This document shows, piece after piece, positions 7,966-16,987 of a stretch of 64,000 bases of DNA. Source of the stretch: AP-15 sp963789025 (GTDB lineage Bacteria; Pseudomonadota; Alphaproteobacteria; ATCC43930; CGMCC-115725); assembly GCA_963789025.1 (NCBI GenBank), contig CAWBIT010000006.1, positions 124,001 through 188,000 of the forward strand, given 5' to 3'. The notes below the pieces were generated by a model that worked only from the letters and a program-made list of their open reading frames with translations, had not been told where the DNA came from and searched no databases. The position numbers and the translations under genes are program-made. Position 1 is the stretch's first letter; every line of letters starts with the position of its first letter.

Positions 7966-8907
7966 CTAGGCCTGGGTGCGGGGATCCATCGCGTCGCGCA
8001 ATCCGTCGCCGATGAAGTTGATCGACAAAACCGCGAGAAAAATCGCTCCGCCGGCAAATAACGCCCAGTGCGGGGCGATGTCGAGGTAGTCCTTGGCATC
8101 AAACAGAATGCGTCCCCAAGTGGGAATATCGGGCGGGAAGCCGAGGCCGAGAAAGCTGAGGGTCAATTCCGCAATGATGGCAGCGGCGACGTCGATCGTA
8201 CCGGCGACGATGATGGGCCCCAAGCAGTTCGGCAGGATGTGGCGTATCACCAGGCGCAAGCCGGTCATGCCGAGAGCCCGCGCCGCCTCGACGAACTCCT
8301 TTTCGCGCAGCGAAAAAAACTGCGCGCGCACGAGCCGCGCCACCTGCATCCACCGAAAACCGCCGATCACCACGACGATCAGGATGAAGGTGCCGGCTTC
8401 GAGCCCGACCAGCTGGGTCAAGGGCTCGCGAAACAGGTAAATAATCAGCAACAGCAATGGCAATGGCGGCAGCGACAGGAACAGGTCGGTGAGCCACATC
8501 AGCGCCGCATCGATACTGCCGTGGGACATGCCGGCAATCGCCCCGACGGCGGTGCCGACAGTGATCGCCACCAGCATGGCAGCCAGTCCGACCGCAAGGG
8601 ATATGCGTCCGCCATAAAGCATCCGGGCGAGCAGATCCTGGCCGAGGTCGTCGGTGCCGAATGGATGGGTCCACGACGGGCCGTCGAGATGCGAGCCGAA
8701 GTCGATGTCGTTGATCGGCACTTGCCACAGCAGCGGTCCGAATGCCACCGCCAGCGCCATCAATGCCAGAATGACGCTGCTAGCGACGGCTAGCTTGTGC
8801 CGGCGAAAGCGTCGCCAAATCTCGCCGGCGGGCGATGCCCGCTCGCCCAGAACGATGCCTTCCGGCACCGGATCAGCGGTAGGCGATGCGAGGGTCGAGC
8901 CAGCCAT
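7966..8907 (-). CDS. Peptide/nickel-type ABC transporter permease (DppC-like)
   Basis: An inner-membrane permease of about 313 residues. It has an N-terminal cytoplasmic stretch ending in WRRFRRHKLAVASSVILALMAL (first helix), the typical GTDDLGQDLLARMLYGGRISL periplasmic segment of DppC/OppC, and the EAA loop EAARALGMTGLRLVIRHILPN contacting the ATPase. The ATG at 8907 is chosen; a TTG at 8922 and a GTG at 8868 are also in frame, and none has a strong ribosome site. It overlaps the upstream dppB-like gene and forms an operon with it and the two binding-protein genes. Confidence 0.9.
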   Translation of the reverse strand: MAGSTLASPTADPVPEGIVLGERASPAGEIWRRFRRHKLAVASSVILALMALAVAFGPLLWQVPINDIDFGSHLDGPSWTHPFGTDDLGQDLLARMLYGGRISLAVGLAAMLVAITVGTAVGAIAGMSHGSIDAALMWLTDLFLSLPPLPLLLLIIYLFREPLTQLVGLEAGTFILIVVVIGGFRWMQVARLVRAQFFSLREKEFVEAARALGMTGLRLVIRHILPNCLGPIIVAGTIDVAAAIIAELTLSFLGLGFPPDIPTWGRILFDAKDYLDIAPHWALFAGGAIFLAVLSINFIGDGLRDAMDPRTQA

Positions 8908-9832
8908 AGAGGATGTCGGCAAGCAGGTTGAACAGGATCACCAGGCAGGCGAACACGAACGTCACCGCCATGATAACGGGGGTGTCGTTGGCGAGGATCG
9001 AACTGATGAGCAGCGATCCGATGCCCGGAATGCGAAAGATCTGCTCGGTGACGATGGCGCCGCCGAACAGACCCGGCATTTGAAGTGCAACCAGGGTCAC
9101 GACCGGGATCAAAGCATTGCGCACGATATGCTTGATCACGACCATGCGCTCGGGAAGCCCCTTGGCGCGGGCGGTGGTGACATAGTCGAGCCGACTTACT
9201 TCGAGCACCGAGGAGCGCACATAACGGGTCCACGAAGCCGCCTGCAACAGGGCGAGCACCGCCACCGGCATTGCCGACTGTTTGAACTGTTCCCAATACC
9301 AATCCCAGCCGGTGGCGTTGAGGTCGGTGCGGTAAACGAAAGGCAACCAATCGAGATGGATGCTGAACAGCAGGATGAACAGAAGACCGGTGAAGAATGT
9401 CGGCAATGAAAAGCCGATGAACGCGAATAGATTGGCGATGTGGTCAAAGATCGAGTAGGGCCGCACTGCCGAATACACGCCGACCGGCAGAGCGATCAGC
9501 AACGCCAGGACCTGCGACGACCCGATGATGAACAATGTCGCCGGCAAGCGCTGGAGGATGAGGGTGTCAACATCAATCCGGCTGACGAACGAAAAACCCC
9601 AGTCGCCATGCACCATCGCGGAAAGCCAATGCAGGTAGCGCAGCGCGATCGGATCGTCGAGCCCGAACTTCGCGCGCAATGCGGCCCCAACCTCGGGCGG
9701 GACATTCGGGTTGCTGGCAAGCTCCCCGAACGGGTCGCCGGGCGCCAGCGCCAGCACCGCAAACAGCACGACGCTGATCCCGAGAAGGCTCGGGACCGCG
9801 ATCAGCAAGCGTCGAACAAGATAGCGGCCCAC
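8873..9832 (-). CDS. Peptide/nickel-type ABC transporter permease (DppB-like)
   Basis: A 319-residue six-helix permease. The N-terminus MGRYLVRRLLIAVPSLLGIS and the LAPGDPFGELASNP segment are hallmark features of DppB/OppB proteins; the EAA loop is TTARAKGLPERMVVIKHIVRN. It pairs with the overlapping DppC-like protein. The ATP-hydrolysing subunits that would normally follow are not present in the window, so they must be elsewhere or shared. A 192-base repeat-bearing gap separates it from the binding-protein gene upstream. Confidence 0.92.
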   Translation of the reverse strand: MGRYLVRRLLIAVPSLLGISVVLFAVLALAPGDPFGELASNPNVPPEVGAALRAKFGLDDPIALRYLHWLSAMVHGDWGFSFVSRIDVDTLILQRLPATLFIIGSSQVLALLIALPVGVYSAVRPYSIFDHIANLFAFIGFSLPTFFTGLLFILLFSIHLDWLPFVYRTDLNATGWDWYWEQFKQSAMPVAVLALLQAASWTRYVRSSVLEVSRLDYVTTARAKGLPERMVVIKHIVRNALIPVVTLVALQMPGLFGGAIVTEQIFRIPGIGSLLISSILANDTPVIMAVTFVFACLVILFNLLADILYGWLDPRIAYR

Positions 9833-9860
9833 GACTTCATCCGGCGTCGCAGTCTTTTGT

Positions 9861-10004
9861 CCCTCTCCGCCCCCTTGCGGGGGGAGAGGGAGGGGCCCAA
9901 CCCGCAGGGTTGGGAGGGTGAGGTGGGTAGCGCCGCTGGTTCGAACGTGCGGCTCCTCCCCACCTCACCCCGACCCTCTCCGCCGCCAGGGGCGGAGAGG
10001 GGGC
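9861..10004. repeat. Paired hairpin repeats between binding-protein and permease genes
   Basis: Two hairpins, CCCTCTCCGCCCCCTTGCGG with its complement GGGGGGAGAGGG, and CCTCTCCGCCGCCAGGGGCG with GGCGGAGAGG. They are joined by GGGAGGGTGAGGTGGG. A divergent member of the CTCTCCCGC repeat family. Its place inside an operon could lower permease expression relative to the binding protein. Confidence 0.7.
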
Positions 10005-10024
10005 ATATTTCGTCCCCCTTGGGG

Positions 10025-11824
10025 TCATATCTCGCGGTACCAGTCTTTCAGGTTCCAGAAATCATTGTCCCAGCCGCTCAAGGTCGCTCTGAGCTGCTTT
10101 GACATCGCGGCCACCCAGCGGCGATTCACGACCGGGATCACCGCCACGTCGTCTACAACCATATCGTTCATTTTGATGAACAAGGCCGCTCGCTTGACCG
10201 GCTCGAGCTCGCCCTGGGCCGCACGAAAGATCTTGTCGTATTCCTCACTGCGCCAGCGTGTCGGGTTGTAGCCCTGCCATTTATTGTCTTTCGATGCGAT
10301 TTCCCAAGACACGAATTGTTGCATGAAACGTTCCGGATCGGGGACTGAAGGCGAGCCGATCGTGTACATCTGAATGTCTGAATAAAACTTCCGGGCGGTG
10401 TCGGGATTCGCCGTGTCCGAGGAGAAATAGACCGACGCCGTGACCGACTTGAGCTCCACGTCGATGCCTGCCTTCTGGCAGGCCTGCTTCACGATCGCCT
10501 GGGTCTTCTGGCGCGGCGCGTTGATCGAGGTCTGGAATACGAGCTTGAGTTTCTTGCCGTCCTTGGCGCGGACGCCGTCGGGGCCGCGCTTCCAGCCAGC
10601 CTCTTCCAGCAGCTGATTGGCTTTGTCGACATTGAACTCCCATTTCGTGTTTTTCGAAACAAAACGGTCCGGATTGTTGAGGAAATTTCCGGTCGCGACC
10701 CCGGTACGTCCATAGATGTACTTCTCGACAGAGGCGCGATCGACGAGGAGGCGGAGCGCCTGCCTGACGGCTGGGTCGCTGAGCAAGGGATGCTTTGTCT
10801 TGGGGCTCGAGCGCTCGCCGTCGACCTCGGTCCACGGATCGGCGAAGTTGATCTGGATGTGCTCGATTGCCCGGCTCTGCACGATCTCGGCGCGACCCCT
10901 GGCGTTGCCGGCGTTCTCCAATCTCAAAAGAATCTCGTCTTCGACCTGCATATTCCAGGCGTAGTCGTATTCGCCGGTCTGGATCACGGCGCGCGCCGCC
11001 GAGACGGCGTCGCCGCCGCCTTTCATCTCGATCGTATCGAAATACGGCCGGTTGGCGACATGGTAGGAGGGATTGCGTTCGCCCCTGACGAGATCGCCGG
11101 GTTTGAACTCAAGGAACCGATACGGGCCGGTTCCGACCGGTTTGAGGTTTGCCGGAACATCGCGCGATTTGGCGCCCTTGTAGGGCTCGAAGAGATGCTT
11201 CGGTATGATCATGCCCCCGCCGGCGACGAACACACCGGCCCAGAACGGTGTCGGCTTTTCGAACCGAACCCGCACGGTAACCGGGTCGATCTTTTCGACC
11301 TTTACATCCCGGTAATCGCCAATCGTCGTCGCGGCTGTCGCCGGGTCAGAGGCGTATTCCCAGTTGAATACGACGTCGTCGGCGGTGAAAGGCCGGCCGT
11401 CGTGCCACTCCACCCCCTTCTTGAGTTTCCAGGTCACCGACGTGCCGTCAGCCGCCACCCCGCCATTCTCGATATCGGGGATCTCGGCGGCTAGCACCGG
11501 GACCAAATTGCCGTCAGGGTCCCAGGCTGCGAGCGGCTCGTAAAAAATGCGGGACCCTTCCGAGTCCTTGGTGCCGACTGCGAAATGCGGATTGAGCAAG
11601 GTCGCGGCCTGCCAGAACAACAGTTTGAGCGCCCCGCCGCCGCCGGCTTTGGTCGGTTTGTAGTCGGTTGAGGGCGCAGTTTGCGCCAGCCCGGCATGAG
11701 CCAGGAGCTGGGTCGCGAAAGGCGCGGAAAGGCCGAGGCAGACCATCTTGCGCACGAAGGCGCGGCGCGACACGCGGCTCGCCTTTACTGCAGCAATGAG
11801 CTCTCGCAGCTCCCGCTCATTCAT
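10025..11824 (-). CDS. ABC peptide-type substrate-binding protein, Tat-exported (copy 1)
   Basis: A 599-residue family 5 extracellular solute-binding protein. The N-terminus has a twin-arginine signal (VSRRAFVRKMVCLGLSA, then a hydrophobic stretch ending HAGLAQ). The mature part has SBP_bac_5 features such as FTADDVVFNWEYA and VRFEKPTPFWAG. It delivers a peptide-like or other small ligand to the DppBC-type permeases encoded downstream. It is closely related along its whole length to the upstream gene at 11861-13657, a clear tandem duplication with 36 bases between them. Ligand unknown. Confidence 0.93.
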   Translation of the reverse strand: MNERELRELIAAVKASRVSRRAFVRKMVCLGLSAPFATQLLAHAGLAQTAPSTDYKPTKAGGGGALKLLFWQAATLLNPHFAVGTKDSEGSRIFYEPLAAWDPDGNLVPVLAAEIPDIENGGVAADGTSVTWKLKKGVEWHDGRPFTADDVVFNWEYASDPATAATTIGDYRDVKVEKIDPVTVRVRFEKPTPFWAGVFVAGGGMIIPKHLFEPYKGAKSRDVPANLKPVGTGPYRFLEFKPGDLVRGERNPSYHVANRPYFDTIEMKGGGDAVSAARAVIQTGEYDYAWNMQVEDEILLRLENAGNARGRAEIVQSRAIEHIQINFADPWTEVDGERSSPKTKHPLLSDPAVRQALRLLVDRASVEKYIYGRTGVATGNFLNNPDRFVSKNTKWEFNVDKANQLLEEAGWKRGPDGVRAKDGKKLKLVFQTSINAPRQKTQAIVKQACQKAGIDVELKSVTASVYFSSDTANPDTARKFYSDIQMYTIGSPSVPDPERFMQQFVSWEIASKDNKWQGYNPTRWRSEEYDKIFRAAQGELEPVKRAALFIKMNDMVVDDVAVIPVVNRRWVAAMSKQLRATLSGWDNDFWNLKDWYREI

Positions 11825-11860
11825 GAAGCTCTCCCTGACCGGCGTCTCTTCGGGGCGCCA

Positions 11861-13657
11861 TTATGTCTCGCGGTACCAGTTCTTCAGATCCCACAAGACG
11901 TTGTCCCAACCGCTCAAAGTCGCCCGCAGCTGACGCGACATCGCCGAGACGCCCGGGCGGTAAACCACCGGGATGACCGCCGGATCTCCAACGACCATGT
12001 CGTTCATTTTGATAAAGAGCGCCGCCCGCTTGACCGGGTCGAGTTCGCCCTCGGCCGCATGGAAAGCCTTGTCGTAATCCTCGTTGTGCCAGCGGGTGAT
12101 ATTGCGGCCCTGCCATTTGTTGTCTTTGGACGCAATTTCCGAGGAGAGGAACTGGCGCATGAAGAAACCGGGGTCGGGCTCGCCCATCGTCGTCGTGAAC
12201 ATCTGCATGTCGGCGTAGAATTTCGAATAAGTATCCGGGTTTGCTACGTCGGAAGAAAAATACACCGACGATGTGACCGATTTGAGCTCGACCTCGATAC
12301 CTGCTTTCTGGCAGGCCTGTTTGACGATCGCCTGAGTTTTCTGGCGCGGTGCGTTGATCGAGGTCTGAAACACGAGCTTCAGCTTCTTGCCATCCTTGGT
12401 GCGGACGCCGTCCGGCCCGCGCTGCCAACCGGCCTCGTCCAACACCTGGTTCGCCTTGTCGATACTGAACTCCCACTTCGTATTCTTCGAAACGAAGCGC
12501 GGCGGGTTGTTGATGAAATTGCCGGTCGCGAGTCCGGTGCGTCCGTAGATATGAGCCTCTACCGAGGCGCGGTCGACCAGCAGGCTCAGCGCGTGCCGGA
12601 CCGCCGGATCGCTGAACAGCGGATGCTTTGTCTTGGCGCTCGAGCGCTCGCCATCGACCTCGGTCCATGGGTCGGTGGCATTCAGCTCGATATGCTCGAT
12701 ACTGCCGCCGGGCACGATCTCGACACGGCCCCTGGCGTTGCCTCCGTTTTCGAGCCTGAGGAGGATCTCGTCCTCGACCTGCAAGTTCCATGCATAATCG
12801 TATTCGCCGGTCTGGAGCACCGCGCGTGCCGCCGATACGGCATCGCCGCCCCCCTTCATTTCGATCGTGTCGAAATACGGGCGGTTGGGCAGATGATAGG
12901 AGGGGTTGCGCTCGCCCTTGACTAAATCACCCGGCTTGAAGTCGACGAACCGATAGGGGCCGGTTCCGACCGGCTTCAGATTTGCCGGCGCTTCGCGGGA
13001 ATTTGTCCCTTTGTAGGGGTCGAACAGATGTTTCGGGATGATCATGCCGAACTGGCCGACGAAGGGGCTCGCCCAGAATGGCGTCGGCTTGTCAAAATGC
13101 ACGCGAACGGTGAGAGGATCGACCTTTTCGACCTTAATGTCCCGGTAGTTGCCGATCGTCGTGGAGGCGGTTGCCGGGTCGCCGGCATATTCGCCGGTGA
13201 ACACGACATCGTCGGCGGTGAATGGATGGCCGTCGTGCCACTGCACGTCTTTCTTCAGCTTCCAAGTCACCGACATGCCGTCGGGCGCGACCCCGCCATT
13301 CTCGATATCCGGGATTTCGGCGGCGAGCGCCGGCGCCAAATTGCCGTCGAGATCCCATCCTGCGAGCGGCTCGTAGAAAATGCGCGAGCCCTCCTGGTCC
13401 TTGGTGCCTATCGCGAAATGCGGGTTGAGCAATGTCGGGGCCTGCCAGAACAGCATCTTGAGCGGGCCGCCGCCGCCGGCCTTGGTCGGCTTGTACTCGG
13501 CTTGAGTCGGGGTTTGCGCCACGCCGGCATGGGCCAGCAACCGGGTCGCAAGGGGCGCTGTAAGGCCGAGGCCGACCATCTTGCGCACAAAGGTGCGGCG
13601 CGACACGCGCCCTGCCTTCACGGCCGCGATCAGATCTCGCAAGTCTCGCTCGTTCAT
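11861..13657 (-). CDS. ABC peptide-type substrate-binding protein, Tat-exported (copy 2)
   Basis: A 598-residue paralogue of the next gene, with the same Tat signal (VSRRTFVRKMVGLGLTA) and family 5 binding-protein fold (FTADDVVFTGEYA, VHFDKPTPFWAS). The start at 13657 (MNERDLRDLIAAVKAG) is chosen by alignment with the paralogue (MNERELRELIAAVKAS); the frame is open to 13690. Differences cluster in parts of the central and C-terminal lobes, for example the FMRQFLSSEIASKDNKW region, so the two copies may bind different ligands and share one permease pair. Confidence 0.93.
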   Translation of the reverse strand: MNERDLRDLIAAVKAGRVSRRTFVRKMVGLGLTAPLATRLLAHAGVAQTPTQAEYKPTKAGGGGPLKMLFWQAPTLLNPHFAIGTKDQEGSRIFYEPLAGWDLDGNLAPALAAEIPDIENGGVAPDGMSVTWKLKKDVQWHDGHPFTADDVVFTGEYAGDPATASTTIGNYRDIKVEKVDPLTVRVHFDKPTPFWASPFVGQFGMIIPKHLFDPYKGTNSREAPANLKPVGTGPYRFVDFKPGDLVKGERNPSYHLPNRPYFDTIEMKGGGDAVSAARAVLQTGEYDYAWNLQVEDEILLRLENGGNARGRVEIVPGGSIEHIELNATDPWTEVDGERSSAKTKHPLFSDPAVRHALSLLVDRASVEAHIYGRTGLATGNFINNPPRFVSKNTKWEFSIDKANQVLDEAGWQRGPDGVRTKDGKKLKLVFQTSINAPRQKTQAIVKQACQKAGIEVELKSVTSSVYFSSDVANPDTYSKFYADMQMFTTTMGEPDPGFFMRQFLSSEIASKDNKWQGRNITRWHNEDYDKAFHAAEGELDPVKRAALFIKMNDMVVGDPAVIPVVYRPGVSAMSRQLRATLSGWDNVLWDLKNWYRET

Positions 13658-13737
13658 CGGGAAGTCCCTGACCGGCATTGCTGACGCCAATCGGTCAGCA
13701 GCAATTTATCATCGTATTGAAGTCGAAGCCATTCTCG

Positions 13738-14595
13738 TCAGTAAAGCACCGACGGCAGGTACGCGCCCGCCGGCTCGTTGTAGAGGCCGATCGTCATCAG
13801 CGTCAGTTGGTGCACGAGGCGCAAATCGTGCTGCAGGCACCAGCGAAACAGGTCGCCGTTGCGCGTCGGCACCAGAAATCCGCCGCCCGGGAAAGCAGAG
13901 GCCGATCCGATCAATGCCTTCAGGCCATTGTTGGTCTCGGCGACGGCGTGAGCGAAGAAGGCGATGTCGGTGCAGTAGGCGGTGATCTCGCCCAAATGCT
14001 CGACGACCCGGGCCGACCCCTGCTCGATCGCATCACCGAGCTCGCCACCGCGGTGGTGCCCGTGGACCCGCTGGCACAGCGCGTTGCAAGCGGGAATGTC
14101 GCCTTCCGCCGCCGGCCGCACCTCGTAGCCCGGCAAGCTGATCCCCAGCGGCTTGCCGTCGAGCTTCGATACCGTCTCACGAGTCTCAAATCCGAGCTTC
14201 GTATAGAGGCAAAGCGAACGGTTGTGGTAGGCCGATTGCAGGAGCCGGACCCCGGCGACGCCGCGGTGCGTACAACGGTCCATCACATCGATCATCAGCC
14301 GACGGCCGATCGACTGGTTTTGCGCGGCCGGATCAACCGTAATCGGGCCGATGCCGGCGATCGGGCCGCGCTCGTCGAGAAAGCAGCTGCCGACCACCTT
14401 GCCGTCGCGCTCGGCAACGACCCCAAAGACCCCGGGATGGGCCAGCAGCATCTTCATGAGACCCGTGGCAATCTCCGCCGACGGGAAATCCGGCGGGAAG
14501 TTGTGCTCGCTCGCGATCGACTTGAACGCCTCGAAGCAGATCGGGCCACAGGCCGCCGCGTCCGCGGGAGTGCCCCGCCGCAGGATTACACTCAT
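13738..14595 (-). CDS. GNAT-family N-acetyltransferase
   Basis: A 285-residue protein. The N-terminal half is a GCN5-related acetyltransferase domain: it starts LRRGTPADAAACGPICFEAF and has the acetyl-CoA loop region VDPAAQNQSIGRRLM, followed by LCLYTKLGFETRE. The second half, from about residue 155, begins YEVRPAAEGDIPACNALCQR and looks like a second, degenerate GNAT domain that lacks a clear acetyl-CoA loop. The acceptor is unknown. It lies 80 bases upstream of the binding-protein genes on the same strand, so it may be the first gene of that operon, and is divergent from the Rieske oxygenase. Confidence 0.88.
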   Translation of the reverse strand: MSVILRRGTPADAAACGPICFEAFKSIASEHNFPPDFPSAEIATGLMKMLLAHPGVFGVVAERDGKVVGSCFLDERGPIAGIGPITVDPAAQNQSIGRRLMIDVMDRCTHRGVAGVRLLQSAYHNRSLCLYTKLGFETRETVSKLDGKPLGISLPGYEVRPAAEGDIPACNALCQRVHGHHRGGELGDAIEQGSARVVEHLGEITAYCTDIAFFAHAVAETNNGLKALIGSASAFPGGGFLVPTRNGDLFRWCLQHDLRLVHQLTLMTIGLYNEPAGAYLPSVLY

Positions 14596-14736
14596 CGCTT
14601 CCCCTTTTTTGCGCCTCGATTAGCCCTTCCTAGCAGAACACCACGGACCGCACACGCCCGAGTGTGGGCTCTTGTCCTCGACGCTCAATCGGCGGATTAT
14701 CGCAGTCTGGTTGAAGGTTGGAAGAAGGGAACCACA

Positions 14737-16035
14737 ATGCTGACGCGCGAAGAAAACCAGCTGGTGACGCGGGTAGGGCCGGGCACGCCGATGGGCGATG
14801 TGCTGCGGCGGTATTGGATTCCGGCCGTGATGTCGCGCGAGCTGCCGGAAGTGGACTGTCCGCCGGTGCGCGTGAAGCTGCTCGGCGAGAAGCTCGTCGC
14901 CTTTCGCGACAGCCAAGGACGCATCGGGCTCGTCGACGAGTTCTGCCCGCACCGCCGCGCCTCACTGTGGTTCGGGCGCAACGAGGAATCCGGTCTGCGC
15001 TGCATCTATCACGGCTGGAAATTCGACGTGGAAGGTAAGTGCCTCGAACAGATGAACGAGCCGGAGCCGTTCTGTCACAAGGTTCGGCTGACCGCCTATC
15101 CGACGACCGAAATCGGCGGGGTGATCTGGGCCTATATGGGGCCGCGTGACAAGATGCCGGCGCCGCCGGCCTTCGAATGGACGCAGGCGCCGGAAACCCA
15201 TCGACACGTGTCGAAGGTCTGGGAAGAGTGCAATTGGTTGCAGGCGCTCGAGGGCGGCATCGACACCTCGCATGCCCCGATCCTGCATCGCACGATCACT
15301 CCAAACACCAGCCGCCCCGGCATCCCCGTTCAAGGCCCGTTCGTCCGCGGCAGGGCACCGATCCTCGAGGTCGATGTCACCGATTACGGCTATCGCTATG
15401 TCGGGATCCGTCCGCTCGACGAAGACAAGACCTATGTGCGCTCCTACCATTTCGTGATGCCGTTCACGCAGATCCGGCCACAGCAGCTCGGGCGCGCCCT
15501 CGGCGGTGGGGACCGGACCAACATCGCCGGGCACATCTGGGTCCCGATCGATGACGAGAATTGCATGGTGTACAATTGGATGTACAGCTATGGCGAGGAA
15601 GGGCTGAGCGAGGAAGACCGCATGGAGCGCGGCAACGGCAACGGCCCCGACTATGTCGAGCAGTCGGGCGAGTTCCGCTCGTTCCGCAACGCGCGGAACG
15701 ATTGGATGATCGACCGCCGGGTCCAGAAATACGAGACCTTTACCGGCATCGACGGCATCAACACGCAGGACCGCGCGGTGCAAGAAGGAATGGGGCCGAT
15801 CGTCGACCGCTCGAAGGAATATCTGGGCCCCGCCGACCGCGCGATCATCGCGACGCGGCGCCTCCTGCTGCAGGCGGTCAAGACCGTGCAGGAAGGCGGC
15901 GACCCACCGGGCGTCGACACCAGCTATTACTCGGCGCGCGCCATCGAAAAAATCTTCCCGTGCGAAATCACCTGGCGCGAGACCGTACTGCCGGAGATGT
16001 ATGCGGAGGACAGCATGCCGGTCGCCGCTAAATAG
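14737..16035 (+). CDS. Rieske 2Fe-2S aromatic ring-hydroxylating oxygenase, phthalate-dioxygenase type
   Basis: A 432-residue oxygenase component. The Rieske cluster ligands are Cys70-x-His72 and Cys89-x2-His92 (FCPHR and CIYHGWKF). The mononuclear iron site follows with EGGIDTSHAPILH (His179, His184). The short Rieske-first architecture and the MGDVLRRYWIPA start resemble phthalate 4,5-dioxygenase and related oxygenases acting on aromatic acids or ethers. The start at 14737 has a GAAGAAGGGA purine-rich site; the open frame upstream to 13678 is spurious. No matching reductase is adjacent, so electrons must come from elsewhere. Confidence 0.93.
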   Translation: MLTREENQLVTRVGPGTPMGDVLRRYWIPAVMSRELPEVDCPPVRVKLLGEKLVAFRDSQGRIGLVDEFCPHRRASLWFGRNEESGLRCIYHGWKFDVEGKCLEQMNEPEPFCHKVRLTAYPTTEIGGVIWAYMGPRDKMPAPPAFEWTQAPETHRHVSKVWEECNWLQALEGGIDTSHAPILHRTITPNTSRPGIPVQGPFVRGRAPILEVDVTDYGYRYVGIRPLDEDKTYVRSYHFVMPFTQIRPQQLGRALGGGDRTNIAGHIWVPIDDENCMVYNWMYSYGEEGLSEEDRMERGNGNGPDYVEQSGEFRSFRNARNDWMIDRRVQKYETFTGIDGINTQDRAVQEGMGPIVDRSKEYLGPADRAIIATRRLLLQAVKTVQEGGDPPGVDTSYYSARAIEKIFPCEITWRETVLPEMYAEDSMPVAAK

Positions 16036-16044
16036 ATGTAGCGC

Positions 16045-16160
16045 CCCTCACCCGCCTCGCTGCGCTCGGCACCCTCTCCCGCAGTGCGGGAGAGGGGCTA
16101 GAACGCATTCAGCTCAAAGCTCCTCTCCCGCACCGCGGGAGAAGGGCTTGGTGGGTGAGG
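16045..16160. repeat. CTCTCCCGC/GCGGGAGAG hairpin repeat
   Basis: Full copy: CCTCACCCGCCTCGCTGCGC at the left, the hairpin CCCTCTCCCGCAGTGCGGGA, the linker GCATTCAGCTCAAAGC, the second hairpin CTCTCCCGCACCGCGGGAGA, and GGGCTTGGTGGGTGAGG at the right. It lies between two convergent genes and may act as a bidirectional terminator. Confidence 0.8.
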
Positions 16161-16170
16161 ATCTTATTTC

Positions 16171-16983
16171 TCAATGGCTACCTGCAGCGAGCGGGAGCCC
16201 GCCGCGCATCAGGCCGTAAAGGCTCAGAAGCAATTCGAGGCCGATCAGGCCGATGATGTACCATTCCAGGCGCACGCTGCGCTGGTTGTGAACGAGTTCG
16301 ATGAGGGTGCCGGCTGTCTCGCTGATCAGCGCGAGCTTTCGCTCCATTGCGCGGCTGCGCTCGACCAGCTCGTATTCGTCTTCAAGACGCGCATAGAGAC
16401 GCTCGAGCTCGGGATGGTCCCAAAGAACATCGGGTTTTTCCTCGACCTCGACGCGTCCGACCATCCTGTGTTGGGTCAACAGAACGTCGCCGATCTGCCG
16501 CAGCAGCTCTTTGGCCTGGGCGCCCGGTCGGCCCTTGCGCTGCAGTCCTACCGCGAGCGGCTCGATGCGGTCGAAGACGCCGGCGATGCTCGCCTCCGAA
16601 TGCCCGAGGACAAGACTCTTCGACAATACATTGGCGATGATCTGGAGCCGTTCGAGGGAGGCGTCTGCGAGCAAGACCACGCCCGAGGGCTCGATCTGAT
16701 CTTCTCCGGCCGGATTGACCCGCACCTGTATTTGATCGGTTTCCGGGGTCTCGAGCGGATCGTGCACCCGCGCCCGCAACGAGCGCAGGATTTCGTCCTC
16801 TTCAATGGCCGATAGCCGGGCAAAGACGGCGACCCCGTAGCGGAAGAGGAAAGCGGTGCCCTGGCGCCCGACGCGCAGGGTAAACGGGTTTGTCGCCAAG
16901 GTGTCGTCGCGTTCGAGGCCACGCGTCTCCAGCCGCTCGCCCAGCAGCAATGCCCGGACAGAGAGGGTTTCTGTCACATCCAT
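16171..16983 (-). CDS. RMD1/DUF155-family membrane protein
   Basis: A 270-residue protein of the RMD1 (DUF155) family. The N-terminus resembles the family core with FLFRYGVAVFARLSAIEEDE. A helical, probably coiled-coil, middle (ELERLYARLEDEYELVERSR) and one C-terminal transmembrane helix (WYIIGLIGLELLLSLYGLM) match the usual layout. Eukaryotic relatives act at mitochondrial membranes; the bacterial role is not established. The ATG at 16983 is four bases after the PotC-like permease stop, so it is the last gene of the polyamine-type operon. Confidence 0.85.
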   Translation of the reverse strand: MDVTETLSVRALLLGERLETRGLERDDTLATNPFTLRVGRQGTAFLFRYGVAVFARLSAIEEDEILRSLRARVHDPLETPETDQIQVRVNPAGEDQIEPSGVVLLADASLERLQIIANVLSKSLVLGHSEASIAGVFDRIEPLAVGLQRKGRPGAQAKELLRQIGDVLLTQHRMVGRVEVEEKPDVLWDHPELERLYARLEDEYELVERSRAMERKLALISETAGTLIELVHNQRSVRLEWYIIGLIGLELLLSLYGLMRGGLPLAAGSH

Positions 16984-16987
16984 CGGT

